Positions 1-8,233 of a DNA stretch of 64,000 nucleotides are shown one piece after another. The DNA comes from JBJXGV01 sp046160485. GTDB taxonomy: Bacteria; Orphanbacterota; Orphanbacteria; JBJXGV01. Made by a program: the position numbers and the translations under genes. The stretch's first letter is position 1. Each line of letters begins with the position of its first letter. The stretch covers positions 62,001 through 126,000 of the forward strand of contig JBJXGV010000028.1 of assembly GCA_046160485.1 (NCBI GenBank), written 5' to 3'. Under the pieces are notes generated by a model. It had not been told where the DNA came from. It did no database searches and saw only the letters and a list, made by a program, of their open reading frames with translations.

Positions 1-2
1 AA

Positions 3-488
3 GGCGATAACGCGCAAACCTACTCGGACATGAAGGACCGCGTGCTCGACGACGTTCGGCGCACGTTCAATCCCGAGTTCCTCAACCGAATCGAAGGCGT
101 TATTGTCTTCCACTCGCTCGAGAAAAAGCACATGGTGGAGATCGTCGACATTCTGCTCAGCCAGTTTGGCGACAGGCTCTCGAAGCGCAGCATCTACTTC
201 ACTATCGATGCGGGGGCGAAGGAGCTCCTCGTCGAGAAGGGATTCGATCCGCGGCTCGGAGCGCGGCCGCTTCGCAGAACGATCCAACAACTCATCGAAG
301 ACCCGCTAGCCGAGGAAATGCTCAAGGGCAAGGTCGCGATGAACGAGACGATCATGATCACGCGCGACGGCGACGTCCTGAAGTTCGAACCGAGGCCGCC
401 TTCCGTACCGGTCGAAGATCCGATCGAAACATCCGCAGCGGGCGCCGGCGACGCCACCGGCTCGGCCGAAGGAAATAGGAGCGAGTAG
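3..488 (+). CDS. clpC: ClpC-type AAA+ ATPase, C-terminal end (5' truncated)
   Basis: This is the C-terminal part of a Clp/Hsp100 unfoldase; the reading frame is open to the left edge of the window, so the start is missing. About 160 residues remain. The motif FNPEFLNRIE and the later FDPRLGARPLRRTIQ are the sensor-2/D2-small region that closes the second ATPase module of ClpA/B/C proteins. In that family the protein unfolds substrates for ClpP or disaggregates them in the cytoplasm. The tail after about residue 130 is acidic and alanine-rich and looks disordered. ClpC is preferred over ClpB from the form of the C-terminal domain, but the N-terminus that would decide this is outside the window. 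The next gene, bamA, starts 51 bases downstream. Confidence 0.85.
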   Translation, partial: GDNAQTYSDMKDRVLDDVRRTFNPEFLNRIEGVIVFHSLEKKHMVEIVDILLSQFGDRLSKRSIYFTIDAGAKELLVEKGFDPRLGARPLRRTIQQLIEDPLAEEMLKGKVAMNETIMITRDGDVLKFEPRPPSVPVEDPIETSAAGAGDATGSAEGNRSE

Positions 489-503
489 GATCGCAGAAAC
501 TAC

Positions 504-520
504 GGGATCAGGACGATCCC
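504..520. repeat. Small inverted repeat in the clpC-bamA gap
   Basis: GGGATC (504-509) and GATCCC (515-520) are perfect complements around a 5-base loop. There is no T-rich tract on either side, so it is not a convincing intrinsic terminator. It overlaps the first copy of an 11-base direct repeat that also forms the bamA ribosome-binding region. Confidence 0.4.
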
Positions 521-541
521 CGGCCCGAAAATCAGGACGAT
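507..541. repeat. Direct repeat ATCAGGACGAT next to the bamA start
   Basis: The 11-mer ATCAGGACGAT occurs at 507-517 and again at 531-541, 24 bases apart. The second copy includes the first two bases of the bamA start codon and supplies the only AGGA-like ribosome-binding signal. The origin may be a local duplication. Confidence 0.45.
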
Positions 542-2864
542 GAATCGAACTCGAACCACTCCTGCGGGAGCGAGTCGCTTAACCACTTGGCCGTGGCGGC
601 TCGCTCCTCTCCTGTTCCACGCGGCGTCCCTTCTGCTTGCGTGTGTTCCCGCGTCTGCGCAAGAGCCTTCCGCCGAGCCGATGATTCTATCGGTGACAAG
701 CCTCGGAAACCTGCGCGTTCCGACTGAGCGCATCATTGCGCAGTCGGGAGTTCGGGCGGGCTCCCGCCTCGACCGAGCCGCCCTTCGTGCCGGCATCGAG
801 CGACTCTTCAAAACCGGGCAGTTCTCGAACGTCGTCGTCGACTCCGAACCTGTCGACGGTGGAATCGCCGTCGTGATCCGCGTCGAGGAGAACCCGCTCG
901 TCGAAGAGGTCCGATACGAGGGCAACGACAAACTCGACGAAGACGATCTGAAGACGAAATCGGGTCTCGTCGCCGGCGATATCCTTACGGACCAGGCGCT
1001 GCGGTCGAGCGCACGCAAGATCGTCGACGCGTACAAGGAAGAAGGCCACCTCCTGGCGAAGGTCGATCCCGCCGTCGACATCGGTGAGCCGCCGAATGAC
1101 GGGCGCGCAAAAATCACGTTCCGGATCGACGAAGGTAAGAAGGTTCACGTGAAGGGGATCGAGGTCGTCGGACTCGAGCACGTCAAGGCGGAAGACGCCG
1201 AGGGAGCGATGAAGACCAAGGAAGACCGCTGGTGGCGCGGCGGCGACTTCAAGCAGGATCTGTACGCCGAGGACCTCGATCGGATCGTCAATTTCCTGAA
1301 GGACCGTGGCTACGCGGACGCGAGCATCGTCTCCGACTCCGTTTGGACCGACGCGAACGGGCGCGACATCTTCATTCGCGTCGAGGCGGAGGAAGGACCG
1401 TTCTACCGATGGGGCGATGTCCGAACCCAGGGTAGCGCGATCATGGACGAAACGAAGTTGCTCCGCGCGGCGAGCATCGAGGCAGCCACTCCGTATAGCG
1501 AGTCAGAGTTCCAAGAGGGCCTCGAAGCGATCTACGCGCTCTACGCCGAAGAGGGCTACATCTACACGAACGTCGTCCCGGAGAAGACAAAGCGCGACTC
1601 GCTCATCGATGTCGCGTTTTTCGTGACGGACGGGCCGCCCGCGCACGTGAGCAAGATCTTCATCGGGGGGAACACGAAGACCAAAGAGCGCGTGATCCGG
1701 CGCGAGTTGACGGTTTACCCGGGTGATCTGTTCCGGCGCTCGACCCTCTTACGAAGCCAGCGCGAGATCTTTCAGCTCGGGTTCTTCGGGGACGTGCGGA
1801 TTCAGCACGAAGCCACGCGCGGCACGAACGACATCAGCCTGACGTTCGAAGTCGACGAGAAGCAAACGGGCCAGGCGAGCATGGGCGCCGGGTTCTCGAG
1901 CCAGAACGGCGCGACCGGTTTTCTCCGGCTCGGCGAGACGAACCTCTTCGGCAACGGCCAGCGCTTCGACATTCTCTGGGAGTTCGGCAACCTGACGCAG
2001 GTGGAGATCTCGTTCACCGAGCCCTGGCTCTACGGAACGCCGACGACCGCGGGTGTCGACATCACGAGCGTGCGCCGCAACCTCGACACGTTCTACGACA
2101 TCCGGCGCGGCGGCGGCGTGCGACTCGGGCGGCCGATCCCGTGGCTCGACTATACGCGTTTGGATTGGCGATACCGGCTCGAGGAGCGCGAACTCGAGGC
2201 CCGCGACGGCGCAAGCGCGGCGGTTCTCGCGGCCGAAGGGAAAGACCTCATCTCATCGACGCGGCTCTCGCTCTTCCGTTCGTCGACGGACCGGCCCTAC
2301 CACCCGACGAGCGGCTCGACCACGATTCTTACGACCGAGATTGCCGGCGGGCCGATCGGCGGCGACATCGAATACCATCAGGAAGAGGTCGAGACTCGCT
2401 ATTACTTCCCGGCATGGTGGCGGTTCGTGCTCGGCTTGCGTGCGCGGGTCGGTGTAATCGACGGCCTCAAGAGCGCCGGCTCGGTGCCGCTCTACGAGCG
2501 GTATCGCCTCGGAGGCACCGGCCCCTTCGGACTGCGCGGCTACGGCGACCGCGATGTCGTCCCAGACGGAAACGACGTGGACGTCGGCGGGAGGAGCATG
2601 CTAGTTTTGTCGGCCGAATATAAGGTTCCGGTTGTCGAGTCCATCTACGGTCTTTTCTTCGCCGACGCGGGCAACACCTGGAACAGTTTCCACGAGGTTC
2701 GTCTCGGAGGACTCAAAAGAGGCGTCGGGTTCGGAGTTCGATTCGAGATCCCGCTTCTCGGACAGCTCGGATTCGACCTCGGCTACGGCTACGATCGTAA
2801 GAACCGTTTTGGCGGCCGCGATCCCGGGTGGGAACCGCACTTCCAGCTCGGCGCCCTTTTCTAG
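540..2864 (+). CDS. bamA: Outer membrane protein assembly factor BamA
   Basis: BamA is the central subunit of the beta-barrel assembly machine and inserts folded barrel proteins into the outer membrane. The 774-residue product has an N-terminal signal peptide (basic start, hydrophobic LLFHAASLLLACVPASA, cleavage near residue 40). Five POTRA repeats follow to about residue 420, then a C-terminal 16-strand Omp85 barrel. The barrel carries the conserved RGY signature in GPFGLRGYGDRD and ends in the phenylalanine expected for an outer-membrane sorting signal (QLGALF). Length is normal for the family. The ATG at 540 is used because the signal peptide begins right there. It is followed by the Skp-like chaperone and lpxD, the classic bamA-skp-lpxD order. 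Confidence 0.97.
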   Translation: MNRTRTTPAGASRLTTWPWRLAPLLFHAASLLLACVPASAQEPSAEPMILSVTSLGNLRVPTERIIAQSGVRAGSRLDRAALRAGIERLFKTGQFSNVVVDSEPVDGGIAVVIRVEENPLVEEVRYEGNDKLDEDDLKTKSGLVAGDILTDQALRSSARKIVDAYKEEGHLLAKVDPAVDIGEPPNDGRAKITFRIDEGKKVHVKGIEVVGLEHVKAEDAEGAMKTKEDRWWRGGDFKQDLYAEDLDRIVNFLKDRGYADASIVSDSVWTDANGRDIFIRVEAEEGPFYRWGDVRTQGSAIMDETKLLRAASIEAATPYSESEFQEGLEAIYALYAEEGYIYTNVVPEKTKRDSLIDVAFFVTDGPPAHVSKIFIGGNTKTKERVIRRELTVYPGDLFRRSTLLRSQREIFQLGFFGDVRIQHEATRGTNDISLTFEVDEKQTGQASMGAGFSSQNGATGFLRLGETNLFGNGQRFDILWEFGNLTQVEISFTEPWLYGTPTTAGVDITSVRRNLDTFYDIRRGGGVRLGRPIPWLDYTRLDWRYRLEERELEARDGASAAVLAAEGKDLISSTRLSLFRSSTDRPYHPTSGSTTILTTEIAGGPIGGDIEYHQEEVETRYYFPAWWRFVLGLRARVGVIDGLKSAGSVPLYERYRLGGTGPFGLRGYGDRDVVPDGNDVDVGGRSMLVLSAEYKVPVVESIYGLFFADAGNTWNSFHEVRLGGLKRGVGFGVRFEIPLLGQLGFDLGYGYDRKNRFGGRDPGWEPHFQLGALF

Positions 2865-2930
2865 TCCAGTCTTGCCTTGCCGTCATCCGGGCGGCCTCGC
2901 TCGGGCAACCCCGTTCGAAAGGAGATAGGA

Positions 2931-3476
2931 ATGTTCGCGAAGCGTGTCGGTCCGCGGCTTCTCGCACTGGGAGGCGTCTTGATCGCGGCCGCTCTATTTG
3001 TCCCGCGCGCGCACGCCGAGTCGAAGTTCGGCTATATCGACTCCGCAAGGATTCTCGCGGAGTACAAAGGCGTCGAGGATGCGAAGCGCGCCTTCGATCA
3101 AGAAGTGAAGGTCTGGGAGAAGGAAGAAGACCGGCTCCGCTCCGAGATCGACTCGCTTGCCGCCGAGTACAAGAGTCAAAACCTGATGCTCACGGAGTCG
3201 ACGCGAAAAGAAAAGGAAGCGACGCTTCAGGACAAGAAGACGGCGTACGAAGCGTATGTCCGCGCGACGTTCGGTCCCGAGGGGAAGGTCGCGGAAAAGA
3301 ACGCGGAACTCATGAAGCCGATTATCGACAAGGTGAACGTGATTCTCGAACGCATCGGCGCGGAGGAGAAGTTCACGATGATCTTCGACGCGTCGAGCGG
3401 CGGTATCGTCTACGCGGATCCGGGCGCCGACCTGACGACTCGCGTGATCGAGGAACTCAACACCGGTACGCAATAG
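2931..3476 (+). CDS. skp: Skp/OmpH-family periplasmic chaperone
   Basis: Skp holds unfolded outer-membrane proteins in the periplasm for delivery to BamA. The ATG at 2931 is chosen because a strong AAGGAG site (2919-2924) precedes it and it opens directly into a signal peptide; an upstream in-frame extension to 2877 lacks both. The 181-residue product has a signal peptide ending near residue 29 (VPRAHA), then ESKFGYIDSARIL, the usual first beta strand. A long charged coiled-coil of about 100 residues follows, rich in Lys and Glu, with a C-terminal strand (FTMIFDASSGGIVYA). This is the standard OmpH layout. It sits between bamA and lpxD and is surely co-transcribed with them. Confidence 0.93.
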   Translation: MFAKRVGPRLLALGGVLIAAALFVPRAHAESKFGYIDSARILAEYKGVEDAKRAFDQEVKVWEKEEDRLRSEIDSLAAEYKSQNLMLTESTRKEKEATLQDKKTAYEAYVRATFGPEGKVAEKNAELMKPIIDKVNVILERIGAEEKFTMIFDASSGGIVYADPGADLTTRVIEELNTGTQ

Positions 3477-3512
3477 CCCGTTCATTGACGCAAAGGAGCG
3501 CACGGACCTAGA

Positions 3513-4556
3513 ATGCCTTTCATGAAGCTCAAAGAGATCGTCGCGGCCGTCGGGGGTGATCTCGAGGGTGACGGCGATCTTGAGATCCGTGGCGTCTCCG
3601 GACTTCGCGACGCTCAATCGGGTGACCTGACTTTCTTCGCCGATGCGCGATACGCCGACTCGCTTCTCCAAACAGCCGCGTCGGCGGTGCTCATGGCGCG
3701 CAACGGCCACCGCGCGCCGGCCGGCAAGTCGATCGTCTACTGCGAGAATCCGTACGCGTCGTTTTTGCAACTGCTGCGCCGCTTTAGTCCGCAGGAGAGT
3801 TTTCCCGAAGGGATCCACCCGACGGCGATTATTGGACGCGGCGCGAAGATCGGCGCGGGCGTCAGCATCGGCGCCCTCGTGGTCGTCGAAGACAACGTGG
3901 AGATCGGGGATCGCGTCGTTCTGCGGCCCGGCACGTTCATCGGCTCCGACACTCGGATCGGCGCGGAGACCTTCGTCTTTCCGAATGTCACGATCCGCGA
4001 AGGCACGACGATCGGAACGAGCGTTATCGTGCACAGCGGAACGGTCATCGGCTCGGACGGTTTCGGATTCGTTCGCGACGGCGCACGCCACGTCAAGGTC
4101 CCGCAACTCGGGACCGTCGAGATCGGCGACGATGTCGAGATCGGCGCGAACTGCGCGATCGATCGCGGCACAAGCGGCGTGACGCGCATCGGACGCGGTT
4201 CGAAGCTCGACAACCTCGTGCATGTCGGCCACAACGTCACCGTCGGCGAACATACGCTGCTCATCGCACAGGTTGGCATCGGCGGCAGCACCGAGATCGG
4301 TAACCGCGCGACTCTCGCGGGTCAGGTTGGAGTCGTCGGCCACATCAAGATCGGCGACGATGCCGCCATCGGCGCCCAGTCGGGCGTGACGAAATCGGTG
4401 CCGGCGCGCGGACGGTGGTCGGGGTATCCGGCGCGCCCGCACGCCGAGAATCTCCGCGCGCAGGCAAGCCTTCAGCGCCTCGCCGGGCTCGAGGCGCGCA
4501 TCCGCGCGTTGGAAGAAGAGCTTTCGCGGGCGAAACACGGAGACTCGAAGTCGTGA
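3513..4556 (+). CDS. lpxD: UDP-3-O-acylglucosamine N-acyltransferase LpxD
   Basis: LpxD adds the second, N-linked acyl chain to UDP-3-O-acyl-glucosamine, the third step of lipid A synthesis, in the cytoplasm. The 347-residue product has the N-terminal uridine-binding domain (KLKEIVAAVGGDLEG..., about 1-95) and a left-handed beta helix of hexapeptide repeats (about 100-300). The helix contains NLVHVGHNV, which holds the catalytic histidine. A C-terminal helix (LEARIRALEEELSRA) closes it, as usual. An ATG nine bases downstream (3522) would also work; AAGGAG at 3493-3498 is distant from both. The stop overlaps the lpxC-fabZ GTG start by four bases, implying translational coupling. Confidence 0.96.
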   Translation: MPFMKLKEIVAAVGGDLEGDGDLEIRGVSGLRDAQSGDLTFFADARYADSLLQTAASAVLMARNGHRAPAGKSIVYCENPYASFLQLLRRFSPQESFPEGIHPTAIIGRGAKIGAGVSIGALVVVEDNVEIGDRVVLRPGTFIGSDTRIGAETFVFPNVTIREGTTIGTSVIVHSGTVIGSDGFGFVRDGARHVKVPQLGTVEIGDDVEIGANCAIDRGTSGVTRIGRGSKLDNLVHVGHNVTVGEHTLLIAQVGIGGSTEIGNRATLAGQVGVVGHIKIGDDAAIGAQSGVTKSVPARGRWSGYPARPHAENLRAQASLQRLAGLEARIRALEEELSRAKHGDSKS

Positions 4557-5899
4557 ACGACGTCGCGCGCGCGGTTCGACACCAAAGAACGCTGGCGCGC
4601 CCGGTTTCCTACTCGGGACGCGGCCTGCATACCGGCGCTGAGACCACCGCGCGATTCCTGCCGGCGCCCGCGAATTCCGGCGTGCGGTTCCGCCGGGTCG
4701 ACCTGCCCGGATCGCCCGAGATTCCCGCCGACATCCAGCACGTCGTCGATACGAACGGCGAGTCGCGCCGTACGACGATCGGCGTCGGGCCGGCGCGCGT
4801 AACGACCGTCGAACACATTCTCGCCGCGGTCCACGGGTTGGAGATCGACAACCTCGTCATCGAACTCGACGGCGGAGAACCGGGGGAGCCCGACGGCAGC
4901 GCGATGCCGATCGTCGACCTCTTCCGCGAAGCCGGCATCGTCGAACAGACTGACGGCCAGCGCTCCTACTTTTCGATCGGCAAGCCGATCGCATTTACGA
5001 ACGGCCGCGCGGAACTCGTCGCGCTTCCGCACGACGGTTTTCGGCTCAGCTTTACGATCGACTACGACAACCCGATCATCGGTAATCAGTACGTCTCGAT
5101 GGAGATTTGCGAAGACACGTTCGTGCGCGAGATCGCATCCGCGAGAACGTTCGCGCTCTCGAAGGAAGTCGAGGCGCTGAAGGCGCGCGGGCTGATCAAG
5201 GGCGGCTCCTACGACAACGCGGTCGTCGTTGGTGAGAAGGAAGTCCTGTCGAGCACGCCGCTGCGCTACCCCAATGAGTTCGTGCGCCACAAGATGCTCG
5301 ATCTTCTCGGGGACCTCTTCCTTCTCGGTATGCCGATTCGGGGGCACATCATCGCGATCAAGTCGGGTCACGGCGCGAACGTCGAGTTCGTGCGGCGGAT
5401 TCGCCGGTGGGCCGAGGAGTCCAAGGGGCCCGTCCTGAAGCTCCGCCGTCGCGGACCGGCCGTTCCCGGGCTCGATATCAACGCGATCCAGCGAATCATG
5501 CCGCACCGCTATCCGCTCTTGCTCGTCGATCGCATACTCGAACTCGAAGAGGGCAAACGCGTCGTCGGTATCAAGAATGTCTCGATCAACGAACCGTTCT
5601 TCGTCGGGCATTTCCCGGGGCATCCGATCATGCCCGCGGTGCTCATCATCGAAGCGATGGCGCAGGTCGGCGGCGTTCTGCTTCTCTCGATGGTCGACAA
5701 CCCCGAGGAGAAGCTCGTCTACTTCATGGGGATCGACAACGCGAAATTTCGCAAGCCGGTCATTCCAGGGGATCAACTTCGGTTCGAACTCGAGCTCGTC
5801 AAACTGAAGTCGTCTTTCTGCAAGATGTCGGGCAAGGCGTTCGTCGATGGCAGCCTGGTGGCCGAGGCGGACTTACTCTCCAAGGTTGTCGACCGGTAG
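4553..5899 (+). CDS. lpxC-fabZ: Bifunctional LpxC deacetylase - FabZ dehydratase fusion
   Basis: This single 448-residue protein joins two enzymes. Residues about 10-290 are LpxC, the zinc deacetylase that commits UDP-3-O-acyl-GlcNAc to lipid A. Visible ligands are the His of VEHILAAV (88) and the HKMLD pair (246, 250), and the catalytic His lies in SGHG (273). Residues about 305-448 are FabZ, 3-hydroxyacyl-ACP dehydratase. It has the hot-dog helix motif GHFPGHPIMP with catalytic His 353 and Glu 367 in IIEAMAQ. The fusion is known from Bacteroidetes and some other lineages; it couples the enzymes that compete for 3-hydroxyacyl-ACP. The GTG at 4553 gives a four-base overlap with lpxD; the longer in-frame extension to 4415 lies inside lpxD and is rejected. 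Confidence 0.96.
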   Translation: MNDVARAVRHQRTLARPVSYSGRGLHTGAETTARFLPAPANSGVRFRRVDLPGSPEIPADIQHVVDTNGESRRTTIGVGPARVTTVEHILAAVHGLEIDNLVIELDGGEPGEPDGSAMPIVDLFREAGIVEQTDGQRSYFSIGKPIAFTNGRAELVALPHDGFRLSFTIDYDNPIIGNQYVSMEICEDTFVREIASARTFALSKEVEALKARGLIKGGSYDNAVVVGEKEVLSSTPLRYPNEFVRHKMLDLLGDLFLLGMPIRGHIIAIKSGHGANVEFVRRIRRWAEESKGPVLKLRRRGPAVPGLDINAIQRIMPHRYPLLLVDRILELEEGKRVVGIKNVSINEPFFVGHFPGHPIMPAVLIIEAMAQVGGVLLLSMVDNPEEKLVYFMGIDNAKFRKPVIPGDQLRFELELVKLKSSFCKMSGKAFVDGSLVAEADLLSKVVDR

Positions 5900-5904
5900 G
5901 GGCG

Positions 5905-6675
5905 ATGCTCAAGTCTTCCGATACCTGCCAGATTCATCCCGGCGCGCGCATCGGCCGTGACGTCACGATCGGGCCGTACTCGATCATCGGCGAAGACGTC
6001 GCCATCGGCGACGGCACCACGATCGGCTCGCACGTCGTCATCGAGGGTTGGACCGAAATTGGCACGGAGAACCGCATTCACCATTTCGCCGTACTCGGCG
6101 GCCCGCCGCAGGACTTGAAGTTCTCCGGCTCGAAAAGCTTCCTGCGTGTCGGCAACCGAAACACGATCCGCGAGTTTGCGACGCTGAATCGCGCGACCGC
6201 CGAAGGCGAAGAGACGCGCGTCGGCGACGGCAACCTGATCATGACGTACGTGCACATCGCGCACAATTGCGTCGTCGAAAACAACGTGATCCTCGCGAAC
6301 GCGGTGAACCTCGCGGGTCACGTTCACATCGAGGAGAACGCCATCATCGGGGGCGGTACGGTCGTGCACCAGTTCGTGCGGATCGGCGGCCATTCGATGG
6401 TGGGGGGCGGCTCTCGCATCCCGAAGGACGTTCCTCCCTACTCGCTCGGCGCGGGAAACGACTTTCGCATCGCCGGCATCAATCAGGTCGGCCTCGACCG
6501 GCGCGGCTTCCCGGAAGAATCGAAGCGCGCGCTCAAGGAGGCTTTCCGCCTTCTCTACCGCGGCTCTCTGAACCGCTCGCAAGCGATCGAACGAATTCAA
6601 AGCGACCTCCCCGCATGCCCAGAGATCGCGCACCTGATCCGGTTCTTGGAAGGATCTCAGCGCGGCGCGGTTTAG
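5905..6675 (+). CDS. lpxA: UDP-GlcNAc O-acyltransferase LpxA
   Basis: LpxA transfers a 3-hydroxyacyl chain from ACP to the 3-position of UDP-GlcNAc (or to a 3-amino analogue), the first step of lipid A synthesis. The 256-residue length is typical. Hexapeptide repeats start at once (IHPGARIGRDVTIG). The conserved GGPPQDLKF loop is present, the catalytic His lies in VHIAHNCVV, and the C-terminal helical domain contains GLDRRGF. The ATG at 5905 lies five bases after the lpxC-fabZ stop. The next gene is a Gfo/Idh oxidoreductase; in some bacteria such a partner (GnnA) makes the 3-amino sugar nucleotide that LpxA then N-acylates. Confidence 0.97.
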   Translation: MLKSSDTCQIHPGARIGRDVTIGPYSIIGEDVAIGDGTTIGSHVVIEGWTEIGTENRIHHFAVLGGPPQDLKFSGSKSFLRVGNRNTIREFATLNRATAEGEETRVGDGNLIMTYVHIAHNCVVENNVILANAVNLAGHVHIEENAIIGGGTVVHQFVRIGGHSMVGGGSRIPKDVPPYSLGAGNDFRIAGINQVGLDRRGFPEESKRALKEAFRLLYRGSLNRSQAIERIQSDLPACPEIAHLIRFLEGSQRGAV

Positions 6676-6679
6676 CGGA

Positions 6680-7651
6680 ATGCGGCCACTCCGTGTCGGC
6701 GTCGTCGGCGCAGGCGGCTGGGGCCGAAACCACCTCGCTGTCTTCCGCGCGCTTCCCGAAGTCGAACTTGTCGGGTTCTGCGATCACGACGCGGAACGAA
6801 GGCGGTCCGCCGAAGCGGAATTCGGCGCGCGTTCGTGCGAGGACATTGCCGCGCTCTCTGCTCTCGGGGTCGAAGCGATCTCGATTGCCGTGCCGACGCA
6901 GGCGCATCATGACGTCGCTATGGAAGCGATCGAGCGCGGCCTGCACCTTTTCATCGAGAAGCCGATCGCCGCGAGCGTCGAACAAGCCGACGCGATCATC
7001 GCGCGTGCGAGAGAGAAATCGCGGCTTCTGCAAGTCGGCCACCTCGAGCGATGGAACGGGGCGTTCGACGCGATACGCGCGCGCAGCCGGCGGCCGCATT
7101 TCGTCGAGGTCCACCGGCTCGCGCCGTTCAACCCGCGAGGCACGGATGTCGCGGTCGTCCTCGACTTGATGATTCACGATATCGATCTGGTGCTCGCGCT
7201 CGTCGGACGGCCCGTCATCTCGGTCGACGCGGTCGGTGTCTCCGTGCTCTCGCGCGAGATCGACATCGCGAACGCGCGCCTCGAGTTCGCCGGCGGGGCG
7301 ATCGCGAACCTGACCGCCAGCCGCATCTCGCGCGACAAGGTGCGCAAGCTTCGCGTCTTCGAGGAGAACATGTACCTATCGGCGGATTTCGTGACGTGCG
7401 CGGTCGCGTGTTTTCGCCGTCACGCCGAGCCCGGAGCCGAGCCGGCCTACCGAATCGAACAGGAGCCGGTGGAGGTCACGACCGAGCCGCCGTTGACGCG
7501 CGAGCTGCGCGCGTTCGCGGTGGCGGTTCGCGCAGGTGTCGAGCCGCTCGTTACCGGCGCCGACGGGCGCGCCGCGCTCGATGTCGCGTGCCGAATTCTC
7601 GATGCGATCGAAACCCGCCGGCGCTCCCTCGCCTCGGCCGACTCGAAGTGA
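6680..7651 (+). CDS. Gfo/Idh/MocA-family oxidoreductase in the lipid A operon (GnnA candidate)
   Basis: This is a 323-residue NAD(P)-dependent sugar dehydrogenase of the Gfo/Idh/MocA family. The N-terminal Rossmann fold has GVVGAGGWGRNH, and the family motif EKPIA follows at about residue 93. The catalytic helix segment is LDLMIHDIDLVL. The family oxidises a hydroxyl of a sugar nucleotide. Four bases separate it from lpxA, and it overlaps the following gene by four. By analogy with GnnA of Acidithiobacillus and Leptospira it could oxidise the 3-OH of UDP-GlcNAc before transamination. However, no aminotransferase is adjacent; the only one in the window lies at 44600. An unassigned envelope role is equally possible. 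Confidence 0.8.
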   Translation: MRPLRVGVVGAGGWGRNHLAVFRALPEVELVGFCDHDAERRRSAEAEFGARSCEDIAALSALGVEAISIAVPTQAHHDVAMEAIERGLHLFIEKPIAASVEQADAIIARAREKSRLLQVGHLERWNGAFDAIRARSRRPHFVEVHRLAPFNPRGTDVAVVLDLMIHDIDLVLALVGRPVISVDAVGVSVLSREIDIANARLEFAGGAIANLTASRISRDKVRKLRVFEENMYLSADFVTCAVACFRRHAEPGAEPAYRIEQEPVEVTTEPPLTRELRAFAVAVRAGVEPLVTGADGRAALDVACRILDAIETRRRSLASADSK

Positions 7652-8232
7652 TCGAACGAGTCGGACGCCTGCTGTTTCGCCTGCGGAGCTGGACCGCGGT
7701 TCCTCTCGTGCTTGCGTTTCTTGTGCTGGCGCGCCCGCGTCCCACCTTGATCGCGGCGGCGATTCCGGTGCTTCTCCTCGGCGAGGCGCTTCGCATCGCA
7801 AGCCTGCGCTACCTCGGGGCTAGCGCTCGCGGGATGAAGCTGCGCGCCGACGCGCTCGCCACGGGGGGGCCGTACCGCTATCTGCGGCATCCGATCTACG
7901 TCGGTAACGCGCTCCTCGTGGCCGGGATTCTCCTCGCGGGAGGAGCGGCGCATCCGGTGTTCGTCGCCGTCGTCGCCTGCGCCGTCGCGCTCCAGTACGG
8001 GTTCATCGCCGCGAGCGAGGACAGCTTCCTCGCGGAAACCTTCCCGGAGGAATTCGCACGCTACCGCCTCGCGGTGCGTCGATTCGTTCCTCTTCGCGCG
8101 CCGTACGCCTGGCCGAGTGCGGCTCGGCGCTCGCTCGGAGAAGTGTTGCGCGCCGAGTTCCGCACGCTGCACACGATCGCTCTTCTCTTGGTATTCGTCG
8201 TGTTCAAGTCCGTTCTCGCGGCGCGCGCATAG
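7648..8232 (+). CDS. Isoprenylcysteine/phospholipid methyltransferase-like membrane protein
   Basis: This 194-residue integral membrane protein belongs to the ICMT/PEMT-like family. It has about four to five hydrophobic segments and the family's SAM-binding signature: GPYRYLRHPIYVGN near residue 75, then a Glu-rich segment EDSFLAETFPEEFARY near 120-135 (the RHPxY...E-E pattern). Such enzymes methylate lipids or lipid-like acceptors at the membrane; the substrate here is unknown. The GTG at 7648 overlaps the preceding stop by four bases, and lpxB starts one base after its stop. Placement between two lipid A genes suggests an envelope lipid or lipid A modification, but this is inference only. 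Confidence 0.75.
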   Translation: MIERVGRLLFRLRSWTAVPLVLAFLVLARPRPTLIAAAIPVLLLGEALRIASLRYLGASARGMKLRADALATGGPYRYLRHPIYVGNALLVAGILLAGGAAHPVFVAVVACAVALQYGFIAASEDSFLAETFPEEFARYRLAVRRFVPLRAPYAWPSAARRSLGEVLRAEFRTLHTIALLLVFVVFKSVLAARA

Positions 8233-8233
8233 G

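Noticed and set aside
2994..4538. 514-codon minus-strand open frame over skp and lpxD
   Set aside because: Antisense shadow of two certain genes; low-complexity Arg/Asp/Ala composition and repeated patterns that mirror the hexapeptide repeats of lpxD.
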